A stretch of DNA of 64,000 bases from Polyangiaceae bacterium (GTDB lineage: Bacteria; Myxococcota_A; Polyangia; Polyangiales; Polyangiaceae). The notes beneath the pieces are model-generated. The model saw only the letters and a program-made list of their open reading frames with translations, was not told the origin of the DNA and ran no database searches. Location of the stretch: contig CANJMI010000006.1 in NCBI GenBank assembly GCA_947475525.1, positions 62,001 through 126,000 on the forward strand, given 5' to 3'. Position 1 is the stretch's first letter, and each line of letters opens with the position of its first letter. Shown piece by piece: positions 43,922 to 53,197 of this stretch. A program made the position numbers and the translations under genes.

Positions 43922-45340
43922 TCAACCGCGCTTGATGCCGTAGGCGCGGATTTTCTTGTGCAGGTTCGTACGCTCGACGCCGAGCTCGGCGGCCGCCCGC
44001 GAGACGTTCCACTCCTGGTTTTCAAGGACGGCCACGATGTGGTCGCGCTCGGCGCGGTCGCGCACTTCACGCAACGTCATGCGGCCTGTCGAGGGGAGAA
44101 GAGCGGGAGTTGAGGGGGTGTCGTCGCTAAACGGATCGACGTGCGGATCTTCCGGCAGGTCGGCCATCGTGATCTCGGGGCCCGATAAAATCGCGGCGCG
44201 CTCGACGATGTTCTTCAGCTCGCGGACGTTGCCCGGCCAGCGGCGCTTCGCGAGTGCGGTCACGACCTCGGGGAGCATGCGCTTCGCACCGAGCCCGTTC
44301 TCTTGGCAAAAGGCCCGCAAGAAAGTCTCGGCGAGTAACGGCACGTCATCGGCGCGCTCTTCAAGCGTCGGCACACGGATTGGAAATACATTCAGGCGAA
44401 AGAAAAGATCCTCCCGAAACCGCCCGTCGGCCACGTCGCGCTCGAGGTCCCGGTTGGTGGCCGCGAGCACACGCACATCGACTTGCAAGGTCCGCTCCGA
44501 ACCCAACCGGGATAGCTCTCCGGACTGAAGCACACGGAGCAGCTTTGCTTGGGCGGCGTGCTCCATGTCACCGATTTCGTCGAGAAAAAGCGTCGCTCCG
44601 TGAGCGAGCTCAAACAACCCTCGCTTCTTGGATTCCGCACCGGTGAACGCGCCCCGCTCGTGCCCGAAAAGCTCGCTCTCGATCAGCTCGCGCGGAATGG
44701 CCCCACAGTTGACCTTGACGAACGGCATCGTGTGGCGCGGAGAGAGAGAATGAATGGCGCGGCTGACGAGCTCCTTTCCGGTACCGCTCGGCCCGGTGAT
44801 AAGCACGTTGGCCTTCGTCGGCGCCACCCGCTCGACCTCGTGATAGAGGCGGCGCATCACAGGGCTCGAGCCGAGCATCTCGCGGCGCGAATCGACTTGG
44901 CGGCGCAGGTAGACGAGCTCGCGCCGGAGCGAGGCCGTGTGAAGCGCGCCGGTAACACTGACGAGGATCCGTTCGCGATTCAGCGGTTTTTCAAAAAAGT
45001 CCGCCGCACCGAGTTTCATCGCCTGGGCGGACTCCTCGCTCGACGCATGCCCGCTTATCACGATCACCGGCAGCTCGCGGTGCAGCTCGTCGCAGCGCAA
45101 CTCGGTCAACCATTCGAGGCCGCTCTTGCCCGGGAGCATGAGGTCCAAGAGGACGAGGTCGACGGGCTCCGCAATCTCGGCGAGTGTGCGGGCCGCATCT
45201 TCCGCGCTCGGGGCCTCGTGCACGCGGTGGCCTTGGGCTTCCAGGATGAGCCGCATGGCCCGGCGGATATTCTTCTCGTCGTCGACGAGCAGGATCACGA
45301 ATGGCAAGGCTGCGTCGATAGGGGGACCCGCCTGGGACAT
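43922..45340 (-). CDS. NtrC-family sigma-54-dependent response regulator
   Basis: 472 residues. Receiver domain residues 14-130, phosphoacceptor D66 (VDLVLLDLMLPGKSG) with the acidic VDDE and the ADFFEKP lysine. AAA+ domain: Walker A GPSGTGKE, GAFTGA at 230-235 (contact with sigma-54), Walker B LFLDEIGD and the arginine finger region REDLFFRLN. A C-terminal Fis-type HTH (WNVSRAAAELGVERTNLHKK) completes it. Intact in all catalytic positions, so it should activate sigma-54 promoters. The HTH wording is closest to NtrX-type regulators. No histidine kinase gene is adjacent. It diverges from bamD, 43 bp away. Confidence 0.95.
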   Translation of the reverse strand: MSQAGPPIDAALPFVILLVDDEKNIRRAMRLILEAQGHRVHEAPSAEDAARTLAEIAEPVDLVLLDLMLPGKSGLEWLTELRCDELHRELPVIVISGHASSEESAQAMKLGAADFFEKPLNRERILVSVTGALHTASLRRELVYLRRQVDSRREMLGSSPVMRRLYHEVERVAPTKANVLITGPSGTGKELVSRAIHSLSPRHTMPFVKVNCGAIPRELIESELFGHERGAFTGAESKKRGLFELAHGATLFLDEIGDMEHAAQAKLLRVLQSGELSRLGSERTLQVDVRVLAATNRDLERDVADGRFREDLFFRLNVFPIRVPTLEERADDVPLLAETFLRAFCQENGLGAKRMLPEVVTALAKRRWPGNVRELKNIVERAAILSGPEITMADLPEDPHVDPFSDDTPSTPALLPSTGRMTLREVRDRAERDHIVAVLENQEWNVSRAAAELGVERTNLHKKIRAYGIKRG

Positions 45341-45383
45341 GGGCCGGTTGTACCATGGTGGGCTTGTGCTAGCCTGCACCGCG

Positions 45384-46196
45384 ATGTCGCGCATGATCCG
45401 CCGAATGGCCGTCCTCGCCCTCGGCGGCGCGGCGCTCTGCGCGTGCGAAGGGCAGAAGCCGGCGGCCGATGTAGCGAGCATCTCGTACACCGATGACTCG
45501 CGCTCGGCGTACTTGGAGGCGATGGAAGCCTTCAAGGCGAAGACGTGGGAGGAGGCTCGCACGAAGCTCCAGGAAGTACGGCGCATCTTCGGTTACAGCC
45601 AGTATGCCCGCCTGGCGGAGCTCCGGCTCGCCGACGTCGAGTTCGAGCAGGGCAAGTACCCTGACGCCATATCGGGCTACCGAGCTTTCATTCGTGCGCA
45701 CCGCAGCGACGACAACGTCGAGTACGCGCGTTACCGAGTTGCAAAGGCGTCGTATCTCGAGGTCGGCGACACGCCGCTCCTCCCGCCGGCCGAAGAGCGC
45801 GACCAAGGAAACACCGAAGACGCTCACCGCGAGCTGCAGGCGTTCGCGGAGCGTTACCCTACGAGTCGCCACCGTGCCGACGCCGGCTACATGCTCGCCG
45901 TCGCGACGCAGCGGCTCGTTCGCCACGAGCTTTTTGTGGCGCGCTATTACCTCGCGGAGGACAACTTCAATGCCGCGATCGCTCGCATCGACCACGCGGT
46001 GAAGAAGTATCCGGGCTCGAGCCTCGAGGCCGAGGCGCTCGTGCTGAAGGGCGAAACGCTGTTGAAGAAGCGCGCGCGGCCTGAGGCGAGAGCCGTCTTC
46101 GAGCGCGTCATCCATGAGCACCCCGGGCCGTTCGTCGCGGTCGCGAAGCGCTTTCTGGCGTCGATGGGTGAGGTCGAGAAGCCGGGCGGCGGATGA
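45384..46196 (+). CDS. bamD: BamD outer-membrane assembly lipoprotein
   Basis: 270 residues. A basic signal peptide (MSRMIRRMAVLALGG) ends in a lipobox-like ALCAC. TPR repeats fill the mature chain: AYLEAMEAFKAKTWEEARTK, QYARLAELRLADVEFEQGKY, DAISGYRAFIRAHRSDDNVE, AFAERYPTSRHRADAGYMLA, NFNAAIARIDHAVKKYPGSS. This is the five-TPR plan of BamD, the essential partner of BamA. ATG 45393 is an alternative start. The next gene starts in a 4-bp ATGA overlap. BamA itself is outside the window; bamB is 5.6 kb downstream. Confidence 0.88.
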   Translation: MSRMIRRMAVLALGGAALCACEGQKPAADVASISYTDDSRSAYLEAMEAFKAKTWEEARTKLQEVRRIFGYSQYARLAELRLADVEFEQGKYPDAISGYRAFIRAHRSDDNVEYARYRVAKASYLEVGDTPLLPPAEERDQGNTEDAHRELQAFAERYPTSRHRADAGYMLAVATQRLVRHELFVARYYLAEDNFNAAIARIDHAVKKYPGSSLEAEALVLKGETLLKKRARPEARAVFERVIHEHPGPFVAVAKRFLASMGEVEKPGGG

Positions 46197-46498
46197 CGGA
46201 GGATCCCCCGCCATCGAACGGTGTGCGCTTCACCTTGGAGCTCGCGCGTGGAGGAGCTGACGGGCGGTATGAATACCGTGGCGCGGCACGAATTGCCGAG
46301 CGCGACATCGCGCTCAAGGTGGACGTGGTGGTCGACGGTGAGTCGATTTCGGTTTTTGCCGCGGCGTTGCCAGACTCCGGCGAGCGCGAGAAAAAACTGG
46401 AAAAGGTGGCGCTTGCGTTCGTGCGAACGGCCGTTCGGTCGGCGATCGTCCGGGGGCAGAGCATGCCCCGCCGGGTGCAGCGCTGGCGCGAAGGGTAA
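46193..46498 (+). CDS. Small protein coupled to bamD, unknown function
   Basis: 101 residues; ATG 46193 overlaps the bamD stop in a 4-bp ATGA. The chain has a short beta-rich part (VRFTLELARGGADGRYEYRG, VDVVVDGESISVFAAALP) then a basic C-terminal helix (VALAFVRTAVRSAIVRGQSM, RRVQRWREG). No signal peptide or membrane helix, so it is cytoplasmic. Not recognised. Overlap with bamD and the following greA gene suggests co-expression. Confidence 0.6.
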   Translation: MTEDPPPSNGVRFTLELARGGADGRYEYRGAARIAERDIALKVDVVVDGESISVFAAALPDSGEREKKLEKVALAFVRTAVRSAIVRGQSMPRRVQRWREG

Positions 46499-46558
46499 GC
46501 GGACGAAGGGAATTGACCGACCGGGCAACGTGCTTCAGAGTCGGCGCGGATTCAAGCC

Positions 46559-47035
46559 ATGGCCGAACGAGTACCCATGACCCCCGAGGGGCAACAGAAG
46601 CTGCGGGATGAACTCCACAGACTTCGTGATATCGAGATGCCGCAGGTCGTTCGCGACATTGGGACGGCGCGCGAACACGGCGATCTCAAGGAGAACGCGG
46701 AGTATCACGCGGCCAAGGACCGGCAGGGCATGATCCACGCGCGTGCGAAGTACTTGGAAGACTCCTTGTCGCGCGCGGAGGTGATCGACCCGTCGAAACT
46801 CAGCGGAAATACCGTGAAGTTTGGCGCACACGTCTCGCTCATGAACCTCGAGACCGACGAGGTCGTCGCGTACCAAATCGTCGGCGCCGAAGAGTCGGAC
46901 ATCAACATCGGCCGCATTTCGATATCGTCGCCTCTTGCGCGCGCGCTTATCGCCAAGCAGGTCGGTGACGAGATTTCGGTTCGTCTCCCGGCGGGCAATC
47001 GCACCTTCGAAATTCAAGAAATCGAGTTTCGCTGA
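46559..47035 (+). CDS. greA: Transcription elongation factor GreA
   Basis: 158 residues. Two-domain plan: N-terminal coiled-coil finger (MAERVPMTPEGQQKLRDELH, REHGDLKENAEYHAAKDRQG, with the acidic tip residues D and E in GDLKENAEYHAAK) and a C-terminal FKBP-like domain (VSLMNLETDEVVAYQIVGAE, IGRISISSPLARALIAKQVG). It stimulates RNA cleavage by backtracked RNA polymerase. All conserved positions are present. It is on the same strand as bamD and the 101-residue gene, 60 bp downstream. Confidence 0.97.
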   Translation: MAERVPMTPEGQQKLRDELHRLRDIEMPQVVRDIGTAREHGDLKENAEYHAAKDRQGMIHARAKYLEDSLSRAEVIDPSKLSGNTVKFGAHVSLMNLETDEVVAYQIVGAEESDINIGRISISSPLARALIAKQVGDEISVRLPAGNRTFEIQEIEFR

Positions 47036-47116
47036 GTATTCATTGTCCCCTCGGTTGACGCGGCGCCCGTGGGCTCTTTCGAAAACGCCTGACCGGGGCG
47101 GGCGCTGGGCCCCTTG

Positions 47117-50100
47117 ATGTCCGGGTGGTTTCGACGCTGGGCGGACGCGTGGCTTGCCGCTTCGCTCGCGCTCGCCCTCGAGACGTTGGGTGTGGCCGCG
47201 TGCGCTCGCTCCGAATTTGCGGGCGGCTTCGAGGTCGTCCTCGCGTTGCAAACGCTGTTGCCCCTCGCGATGGTGCTCGCGGTGCCCGCCGCGCTGTGCG
47301 GAGCCATGCTGGTGTCTGCGCTCGAGCAGCGAGACTCGGCGCGCGGGCGAGGCGGGGTGGCGCTCTTGTCCGCGGGTTGGGTTGGCGCGGTCGCATGGGC
47401 GAGCTCATCGGGACGGTTGCTCGCCGGAGCGCGGCGTCCAGCATTTGTGCTTGTTGCGGTGGTCCTCGGCGCGGTGAGCGGCTGGCTGCTCGCGCGGCCC
47501 GTGGGTGATGCGCTGCGGCGACTCGCCCGACGTCCAGCGTTCGCTTGCGCGGCCGTCGCGTGCGCTTTTGCCGGCCTCGAGTGGGTGAATCTGCGCGTGC
47601 TTTCTAAGCTTTATCCAGGCTTTCACGCTGGATTGGCGCTGCTTTCACTCGCGACTGCGGCCCTCTGGGCGTTTTCAGTTCGCGAGCCGGTCGCGTCCCC
47701 TCGGCATTCCGCTGGAGCGGCGGGACCACGCCCACGCGCGCCTCGTGTCGGGCGCTTGTTCACGTTGTTGACGTGCGCACTCCTCGCCTTTGCCCTCGTC
47801 GCATCGGTCGCCGCGCCCAAGCGCCTGCGGCTCCAAGACAACCTGCGGTGGATCTACCTCGAGCATGGGCCCATGCTCGCGTACGCGGTTCGGCTCGCCG
47901 CCCTCGTCGAGCCGCCACCGCCGCTCGACGATGAGCTCGCGCCGCCAGAGCCACGAACGGGTGAACGCACGCTCGACCTCGGAGGCCGTGACATCCTCCT
48001 CGTGACGATCGACGCCCTTCGAGCCGATCACGTCGGTGCTTACGGCTACGCACGCAACACCACCCCGCGGCTCGACGCCCTGGCGCGCGAGGGCGCGGTG
48101 TTCGATGCGGCGTACACCGCCACGCCGCACACCTCGTACGCGATAGCGTCGCTGATGACGGGGAAGTACATGCGTCCGCTGCTTTTGCAGGGCCTCGGCG
48201 CGGATTCGGAGACGCTTGCCGGCTCCCTCCGCCGCTACGACGTTCGCACCGCTGCATTCTACCCGCCCGCGATTTTTTTCGTCGACCACGAGCGCTTCGC
48301 CACCTTCGACGAGAGCGGTTTCGGGTTCGAGTACAAGAAGGAGCAGTTCGCGCCCGCGCACGATCGTGCCGACCAACTGCGTGCCTACCTCACGACTCGA
48401 GCGCCGGCCGACCGGCTGTTTGTGTGGGTTCACTTGTTTGAGCCGCACGAACCGTACGTGACCCACGAAGGCCATGATTTTGGTGAGCGCGCTATCGATC
48501 GCTACGATTCCGAGGTGGCGCAAGCCGATGCGGGTCTCGGCGCCATCGTGGATGCGATGCGTGCGGTTCGGCCGGATGCTGCGGTTGTCGTCACGGCGGA
48601 CCATGGCGAAGAGTTCGGCGACCACGGCGGGCGTTATCACGGCACGACGGTCTTCGACGAACAGGTCCGGGTGCCGCTCGTCTTTCACGCGCCTGGACTC
48701 ATTGCGCCTTCGCGCGTAGGCACGCCGGTCGGGCTCGTCGACGTGATGCCAACGCTGCTCAATGCCGTGGCCATTCCGACGTCGCCGCGCGTTCGCGGTC
48801 GGGACCTCGGGCCATGGCTCGCGGGGCGCGGCCTCGAAGGAACCGCATTCAGCGAGACGGAGGAGCAGACGCTCCTTGCACGCGGGTCCTCGCGGCTCGT
48901 TTGTGCGCGCAAGGTCGGAGCCTGCCGATTGTTCGACGTGGTGGCGGATCCTCGGCAGCAGCATGATGTTGCGGCCCGCCACCCCGCCGATACCGCGGCG
49001 TTGAAAGATGAGCAGCGTCGCTTCATGGCGTCGCTCGGGCGCTTTGAAGCCGGGGCGGACGCGTCCTGGCCCCACGCGCTGCGCCGAGGGCTCGCCGGCG
49101 ATGTCGAGGCGGCTGTCGATATCGCGACCTTGCTCGGAGACGCGGACGTTCGAATTCGAAGAAAGGCTGCCGAAACGCTCTTCGAACTCGGGTACGCCGA
49201 GCGAACCGCGATGCCGGGCGCGCCCGCGGACGCGTCGACCTCATCGGTCGGGGCGCGACTCGGGCTCGAGGTCACGGAGCCGCTGGGTCGTGCACTCGCG
49301 AGCGACGAAGATGAGAGTGTGCGGAGCTTCGCTGCCGTTGCGCTGACGAGGCTAGGGCAGGGAGCCCCACTCGCCTTTGACCTCGTACGCGGTTCGGCGA
49401 AGGAGTGGCAACGCTTGTCGGCGCTCGCCCTCGCGGAAACGGACGACGCCCGAGGCGCCGACGTGCTTCTGGCGTGGTGGAGCGCCGCGTACCCCGCCGA
49501 AGGGGGGACCCCGGAACCGCTCTCATTCGAACGGGCCAAACAGCTCGTGTCGGCGCTCGCGCGCCTCAAGCGGGAGGATGCGGTAGGTCCGCTGACGCGT
49601 GGCCTCGCTGACGTGCGGTTGCGTCGCTGGGTGGCGAAGGCGCTGGCGAACATCGGTCGCGATGCGGCGCGCCCGGCGCTCGCGGCGGCGCTATCCCTCG
49701 AGCCGTACCACGACGCGCGTTCGGTGCTCGCGCGGGCGCTCGTCGACCTCGGGGGAAGGGCGGAATTGGTGGCGCCGCTTGCGCACTTTTTAGGCGTGCC
49801 CGACCCGCTGCCGGATGGACTCGAACTCGCACAAAAGGCTGATATTTTGGCGTGGATCGGTGGCCCGAACTCGGACGAACTCGTGCGCCTGCGTCGCTTC
49901 TCGACGAGTGGGGTCACCGTGGGTGTCGTCTTGCCGGCCGGCGCGGTCTCCGGGGGGCTGCGGATCGTCGTTCGCGCGCGGACGAAAGACGGGCTCGTCG
50001 GCGAGGTGCGCGTCGGCGTGAAGGCGGGGCCGCGCGGTATCGAGGATCGCACGCGCGACGTGCCGAAGGCGGCTGCGCACCTCGACCCGGCCCGGACGGT

Positions 50101-50281
50101 GAAGTTCACTGTCATGACGGCCGAGGCGACCGAGCTCTACGAGGAAGTGCCGAACACCGTGCGCGTGGCGCGCGGGAGCGCCGTGGATCTCATCGTTTAT
50201 ACAACGCAGAACGTCGTACTTGAGTCGCTCGTGCTCGTCCCGATGAGCGACGAGGGACCGGTACCGAAGCGAGACGACTGA
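47117..50281 (+). CDS. Membrane protein with alkaline-phosphatase-superfamily (sulfatase-like) domain and HEAT-like repeats
   Basis: 1054 residues. About six membrane helices occur in the first 250 residues (VVLALQTLLPLAMVLAVPAA, FVLVAVVLGAVSGWLLA). The extracytoplasmic domain (about 290-630) is of the sulfatase/phosphatase type: VTIDALRADHVGAYGY (D299), TPHTSYAIASLMTG, and the metal-site ADHGEEFGDHGGRYHG. The nucleophile position carries Thr339, not the Cys/Ser of formylglycine sulfatases. This suggests a phosphotransferase- or LtaS/Ept-like enzyme. The C-terminal 400 residues contain HEAT-like repeats (AVDIATLLGDADVRIRRKAA) and a beta-rich end. Start ATG 47117. Downstream of greA on the same strand. 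Confidence 0.8.
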   Translation: MSGWFRRWADAWLAASLALALETLGVAACARSEFAGGFEVVLALQTLLPLAMVLAVPAALCGAMLVSALEQRDSARGRGGVALLSAGWVGAVAWASSSGRLLAGARRPAFVLVAVVLGAVSGWLLARPVGDALRRLARRPAFACAAVACAFAGLEWVNLRVLSKLYPGFHAGLALLSLATAALWAFSVREPVASPRHSAGAAGPRPRAPRVGRLFTLLTCALLAFALVASVAAPKRLRLQDNLRWIYLEHGPMLAYAVRLAALVEPPPPLDDELAPPEPRTGERTLDLGGRDILLVTIDALRADHVGAYGYARNTTPRLDALAREGAVFDAAYTATPHTSYAIASLMTGKYMRPLLLQGLGADSETLAGSLRRYDVRTAAFYPPAIFFVDHERFATFDESGFGFEYKKEQFAPAHDRADQLRAYLTTRAPADRLFVWVHLFEPHEPYVTHEGHDFGERAIDRYDSEVAQADAGLGAIVDAMRAVRPDAAVVVTADHGEEFGDHGGRYHGTTVFDEQVRVPLVFHAPGLIAPSRVGTPVGLVDVMPTLLNAVAIPTSPRVRGRDLGPWLAGRGLEGTAFSETEEQTLLARGSSRLVCARKVGACRLFDVVADPRQQHDVAARHPADTAALKDEQRRFMASLGRFEAGADASWPHALRRGLAGDVEAAVDIATLLGDADVRIRRKAAETLFELGYAERTAMPGAPADASTSSVGARLGLEVTEPLGRALASDEDESVRSFAAVALTRLGQGAPLAFDLVRGSAKEWQRLSALALAETDDARGADVLLAWWSAAYPAEGGTPEPLSFERAKQLVSALARLKREDAVGPLTRGLADVRLRRWVAKALANIGRDAARPALAAALSLEPYHDARSVLARALVDLGGRAELVAPLAHFLGVPDPLPDGLELAQKADILAWIGGPNSDELVRLRRFSTSGVTVGVVLPAGAVSGGLRIVVRARTKDGLVGEVRVGVKAGPRGIEDRTRDVPKAAAHLDPARTVKFTVMTAEATELYEEVPNTVRVARGSAVDLIVYTTQNVVLESLVLVPMSDEGPVPKRDD

Positions 50282-50368
50282 GGCGTTCCGCTCGAGCCTC
50301 CTCGCGTTCCAGGCGGCGCGGGCCACCTGCGACTTGACGTTCGAGGTGCACTCGCACAGAGTCCGCCC

Positions 50369-51763
50369 GTGGCAGAGGACATGGAACCGGACGAAGCCAG
50401 CGGGGCCCCAACCCCCATCGCAGATGAAGAGCCGTCATCGAATGCCGATGAGGGTGACGCTGGCGATGACGCTGGCGATGACGCTGGCGATGACGCTGGC
50501 GATGACGCTGACGATGACGCTGACGATGACGCTGACGCTGACGCTGACGACGCCCTCGGTCGCGATCGTGCCCGCAAGGCCGCGACGGCACTTGGCGTCG
50601 GCCTTGAAAAAGAAGAACCGTCGGAAACGAGCGGTACCCCCGAGACGCAAGGTCCGCAGAACCGCGCTGAGCGCCGTCGCGCCCTCGCGCAGAAGCGCCG
50701 CAAGGGGAAGGGCTCCGCTTTCGACGAGGCCCCCAAAGACCGAAATCTTCGCAAACGCCAGGAAGCCCTGGAAAAGCGTAAAGGGACCGGGCAGGGCGGC
50801 GATGAAGCGGGAGAGCCGTCGGACGTATCGCTCGCGGTCGATGACGCACTCGCACGCACCGGCGCCGCTGCCGGGCGCTGGCTGAAGCGCAACTCGAGCT
50901 GGATTCAGTGGGCACTCGTGGCCGGTATCGCAGGCGGCATCGGGAGCCTGGTCTACGTTTGGCGCACCGGCACCACGAACGCGGCAACGTCGGACCTTTT
51001 GGCGAATGCCATCGCGGCGGAGCAGGCACGGGTGGTCCCGGCCGACAAAGACAAGCGCACGGAAGACGAGAAAAAGAAGACGGACCGCGTCGTCTACGCG
51101 ACCTACGAGGAGCGGGACAAGGTTGCGCTCGAGCGCTATGAAAAGGCCGCGCTCTCGAAGGCCGGCTCGGGTCCGTCGGTGCTCGCACGGCTCGGCAGCG
51201 CGGGCACGCAGCTCGACCGTCGCGAATGGGACACCGCGATCGCGGGATTCGAAGACGTGCTGCGCTCAAAGCTCGCCGAGGCGGACTCCGACGTGAAGGG
51301 CCGCGCGCTCGAAGGCCTCGGCTTCGCGTACGAAGGCAAAAAAGATCCGGCAAAGGCGACCGCGACCTTCGAAAAGCTCGCCGACCTTTCTCCCCCGATT
51401 TTCAAAGCACTCTCGAAATACCATCGCGCGCGGGTGCTTCTCGCCAAGCCCGACAAGGATGGCGCAAAGAAATTGCTCGAAGAGACGCGCAAAGATATCG
51501 AGACCGCCGAGCTCGAAGTCAAGCGCGTGTCCGGGGGGTCGATGAACCCGTTCAATGGGCTGCGCAACACCGTCGAACAGACGCTCAAGCGCATCGATCC
51601 GAGCGCCGTTCCCCCGAAGTTCATTCAAGGTGGGGCGCTCGACCCGTCGCAACCCCGCGCGCCCGGCCCCGGGAACGCGGGCATGCAGATCACGCCGGAG
51701 CAGATAAAGCAGCTCCTCGAGCAACGTGGCGTTCAGCCCGGAATGCCGGCTCGGCCCGAGTGA
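50369..51763 (+). CDS. YfgM-like membrane TPR protein
   Basis: 464 residues from GTG 50369; in-frame ATG 50381 is an alternative. The first 170 residues are extremely charged: an Asp/Ala/Gly run (DDAGDDADDDA, from a 12-bp repeat) and a basic Arg/Lys stretch. A membrane helix follows at about 172-192 (WALVAGIAGGIGSLVYVW), then TPR-type repeats (KVALERYEKAALSKAGSGPS, DTAIAGFEDVLRSKLAEADS, ALEGLGFAYEGKKDPAKATA). The helix-then-TPR plan and its place directly before bamB match the yfgM-bamB pair of Enterobacteria, where YfgM works at SecYEG with chaperones. The extended acidic N-terminus is not usual for YfgM. Confidence 0.7.
   Translation: MAEDMEPDEASGAPTPIADEEPSSNADEGDAGDDAGDDAGDDAGDDADDDADDDADADADDALGRDRARKAATALGVGLEKEEPSETSGTPETQGPQNRAERRRALAQKRRKGKGSAFDEAPKDRNLRKRQEALEKRKGTGQGGDEAGEPSDVSLAVDDALARTGAAAGRWLKRNSSWIQWALVAGIAGGIGSLVYVWRTGTTNAATSDLLANAIAAEQARVVPADKDKRTEDEKKKTDRVVYATYEERDKVALERYEKAALSKAGSGPSVLARLGSAGTQLDRREWDTAIAGFEDVLRSKLAEADSDVKGRALEGLGFAYEGKKDPAKATATFEKLADLSPPIFKALSKYHRARVLLAKPDKDGAKKLLEETRKDIETAELEVKRVSGGSMNPFNGLRNTVEQTLKRIDPSAVPPKFIQGGALDPSQPRAPGPGNAGMQITPEQIKQLLEQRGVQPGMPARPE
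50453..50548 (+). repeat. 12-bp minisatellite encoding an Asp/Ala/Gly run
   Basis: GATGACGCTGGC-type units occur about seven times, drifting to GATGACGCTGAC and then to 6-bp GCTGAC units. The 12-bp unit keeps the reading frame and gives GDDA/DDDA/DADA. Copy number is likely to vary between strains. Confidence 0.95.
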
Positions 51764-51771
51764 GTTCACCT

Positions 51772-53031
51772 ATGCTGCGGAGGCAAACGGTGCCCCAGCG
51801 CACCGCGGGGGTGGCTTTCGCGGTGCTGCTGCTCACCGCCTGCGATCAGCTTGGGGCGGTGGCAAAACCCGAAGTGCCTCTGTGGGTCAACCATCCCGGA
51901 ACGGCCCTATCGGTCGATGCCCGGCGCGAACTCTCTGCAAAGCAGCTCGACGCCGGCGAGCCGTATGAGCGCGCCGTGCCCGCCATCGACCCAGCGCACC
52001 GACGCGTCTTCGTCGGCTCGAGCGATCGGGGCATGTATGCATTGTCGGCCGCGACCCTCGCCACGGTCTGGCGTTTCGAGACGGGCGGAGCCGTGCAGGG
52101 CGAGCCGCTCTATTCCCAGGCCGAAGACGCGCTCTATTTCGGCTCCAACGACGGCGCCGTCTACAAACTGAGGGCGGCGGATGGGGCTATGCAATGGCGG
52201 TTCGCGACGAACTCCGAAGTCCTGCGAAAGCCCGTCCAGAGTGGCAACACACTCTTCGTGATGAACGCGAACGATACTCTCGTAGCTATCGATAAAGACA
52301 AGGGAACTTTGAGATGGTTCCGCCAGCGAACTCCCGCGTTTGGCATGGAGGTAGCGGGCTACGCTGGGCCCACCATCCACGACGGTCTCGTCTACACCGC
52401 GTTCTCCGATGGCGCCGTCATGGCTTACCGTATCGAGGACGGCAGCGAAGCCTGGCCCGCCATTGCCGACCTCACGGCTGAAGCGGAACAAAGCTCCGGT
52501 GGGACTGAATTTCGCTACCTGGATGTCGATACGACGCCGGTCGTGGCGCACGTTGCCGGCGAAGCCATGCTGCTCGTGGCGAGCTACGAAGGCGGCGTGT
52601 TCGCACTGGATCCGAAGACCGGTGGGCAGCTCTGGCGCAACGAGAAAGCCACCGGCGTAACCGAGCTCACGCTTTGGACGGGCCCGACTCGCCAGGCGCA
52701 GGCCTCGAGTGGCGCGGCGCATCCGGGGGTGCTCGTGGCCTCATCCGGGCTCACGGGCCTGTGGGGCATCAAGCCCAGTGACGGCTCCGCAATCTGGCGC
52801 CGTGAACTCCCGGCCGGTGGCGCTACGGCGGCCGTGGCGTGGGCCGGCGCGCTGTTGGTCGGCACCTCGCGCTACGGGATGTTTCTGATGCATCCGCTCG
52901 ACGGAAGCGTCCTCGACGGCGTGGCGTCCGGCGGTTCGTTCGGCGCGACTCCCGCAGCTTATGGCCGCCATGCGTTTGCGTTGACCAACGAAGGCACGGT
53001 CTTGGCGCTCGGGATCGAGCCTCCGCAGTGA
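51772..53031 (+). CDS. bamB: BamB-like outer-membrane assembly lipoprotein (PQQ-repeat propeller)
   Basis: 419 residues. A signal peptide ends in LLTACDQLG, so it is a lipoprotein. The body is an eight-bladed PQQ-type propeller: RVFVGSSDRGMYALSAATLA, VWRFETGGAVQGEPLYSQ, ALYFGSNDGAVYKLRAADG, DTLVAIDKDKGTLRWFRQR, GGVFALDPKTGGQLWRNEKA. That matches BamB (YfgL), which binds BamA in the BAM complex. The start ATG 51772 follows GAGTGAG about 9 nt upstream; it begins 8 bp after the YfgM-like gene. A PQQ-dependent enzyme is unlikely as no catalytic cofactor residues or Cys pair were noticed. Confidence 0.8.
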   Translation: MLRRQTVPQRTAGVAFAVLLLTACDQLGAVAKPEVPLWVNHPGTALSVDARRELSAKQLDAGEPYERAVPAIDPAHRRVFVGSSDRGMYALSAATLATVWRFETGGAVQGEPLYSQAEDALYFGSNDGAVYKLRAADGAMQWRFATNSEVLRKPVQSGNTLFVMNANDTLVAIDKDKGTLRWFRQRTPAFGMEVAGYAGPTIHDGLVYTAFSDGAVMAYRIEDGSEAWPAIADLTAEAEQSSGGTEFRYLDVDTTPVVAHVAGEAMLLVASYEGGVFALDPKTGGQLWRNEKATGVTELTLWTGPTRQAQASSGAAHPGVLVASSGLTGLWGIKPSDGSAIWRRELPAGGATAAVAWAGALLVGTSRYGMFLMHPLDGSVLDGVASGGSFGATPAAYGRHAFALTNEGTVLALGIEPPQ

Positions 53032-53084
53032 CGTTGGGCGCGATCCACTGAATGCGCGGGACCTCGGTAAGTCGCTGCGTTTGC

Positions 53085-53130
53085 GCGCCAATAAAACGCG
53101 CATAAGATAGATTATGTTAACTTTTTGAAT
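53085..53130. other. AT-rich island between convergent genes
   Basis: About 46 bp with several A/T runs, against the very G+C-rich surroundings. It includes a short CATAA-loop-TTATG hairpin followed by a T-run (TTAACTTTTT). It may be a weak terminator for bamB; no gene is seen in the 166-bp gap. Confidence 0.4.
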
Positions 53131-53197
53131 ACGCGCTCGGGGGATGGCTGCGCACCGCGAAACTCTGGACACGCCCCCTCGTGCGCGCGGCGGCGTT

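Noticed and set aside
47117-50281. True formylglycine sulfatase
   Set aside because: The C/S-x-P-x-R signature is absent; Thr occupies the nucleophile position.
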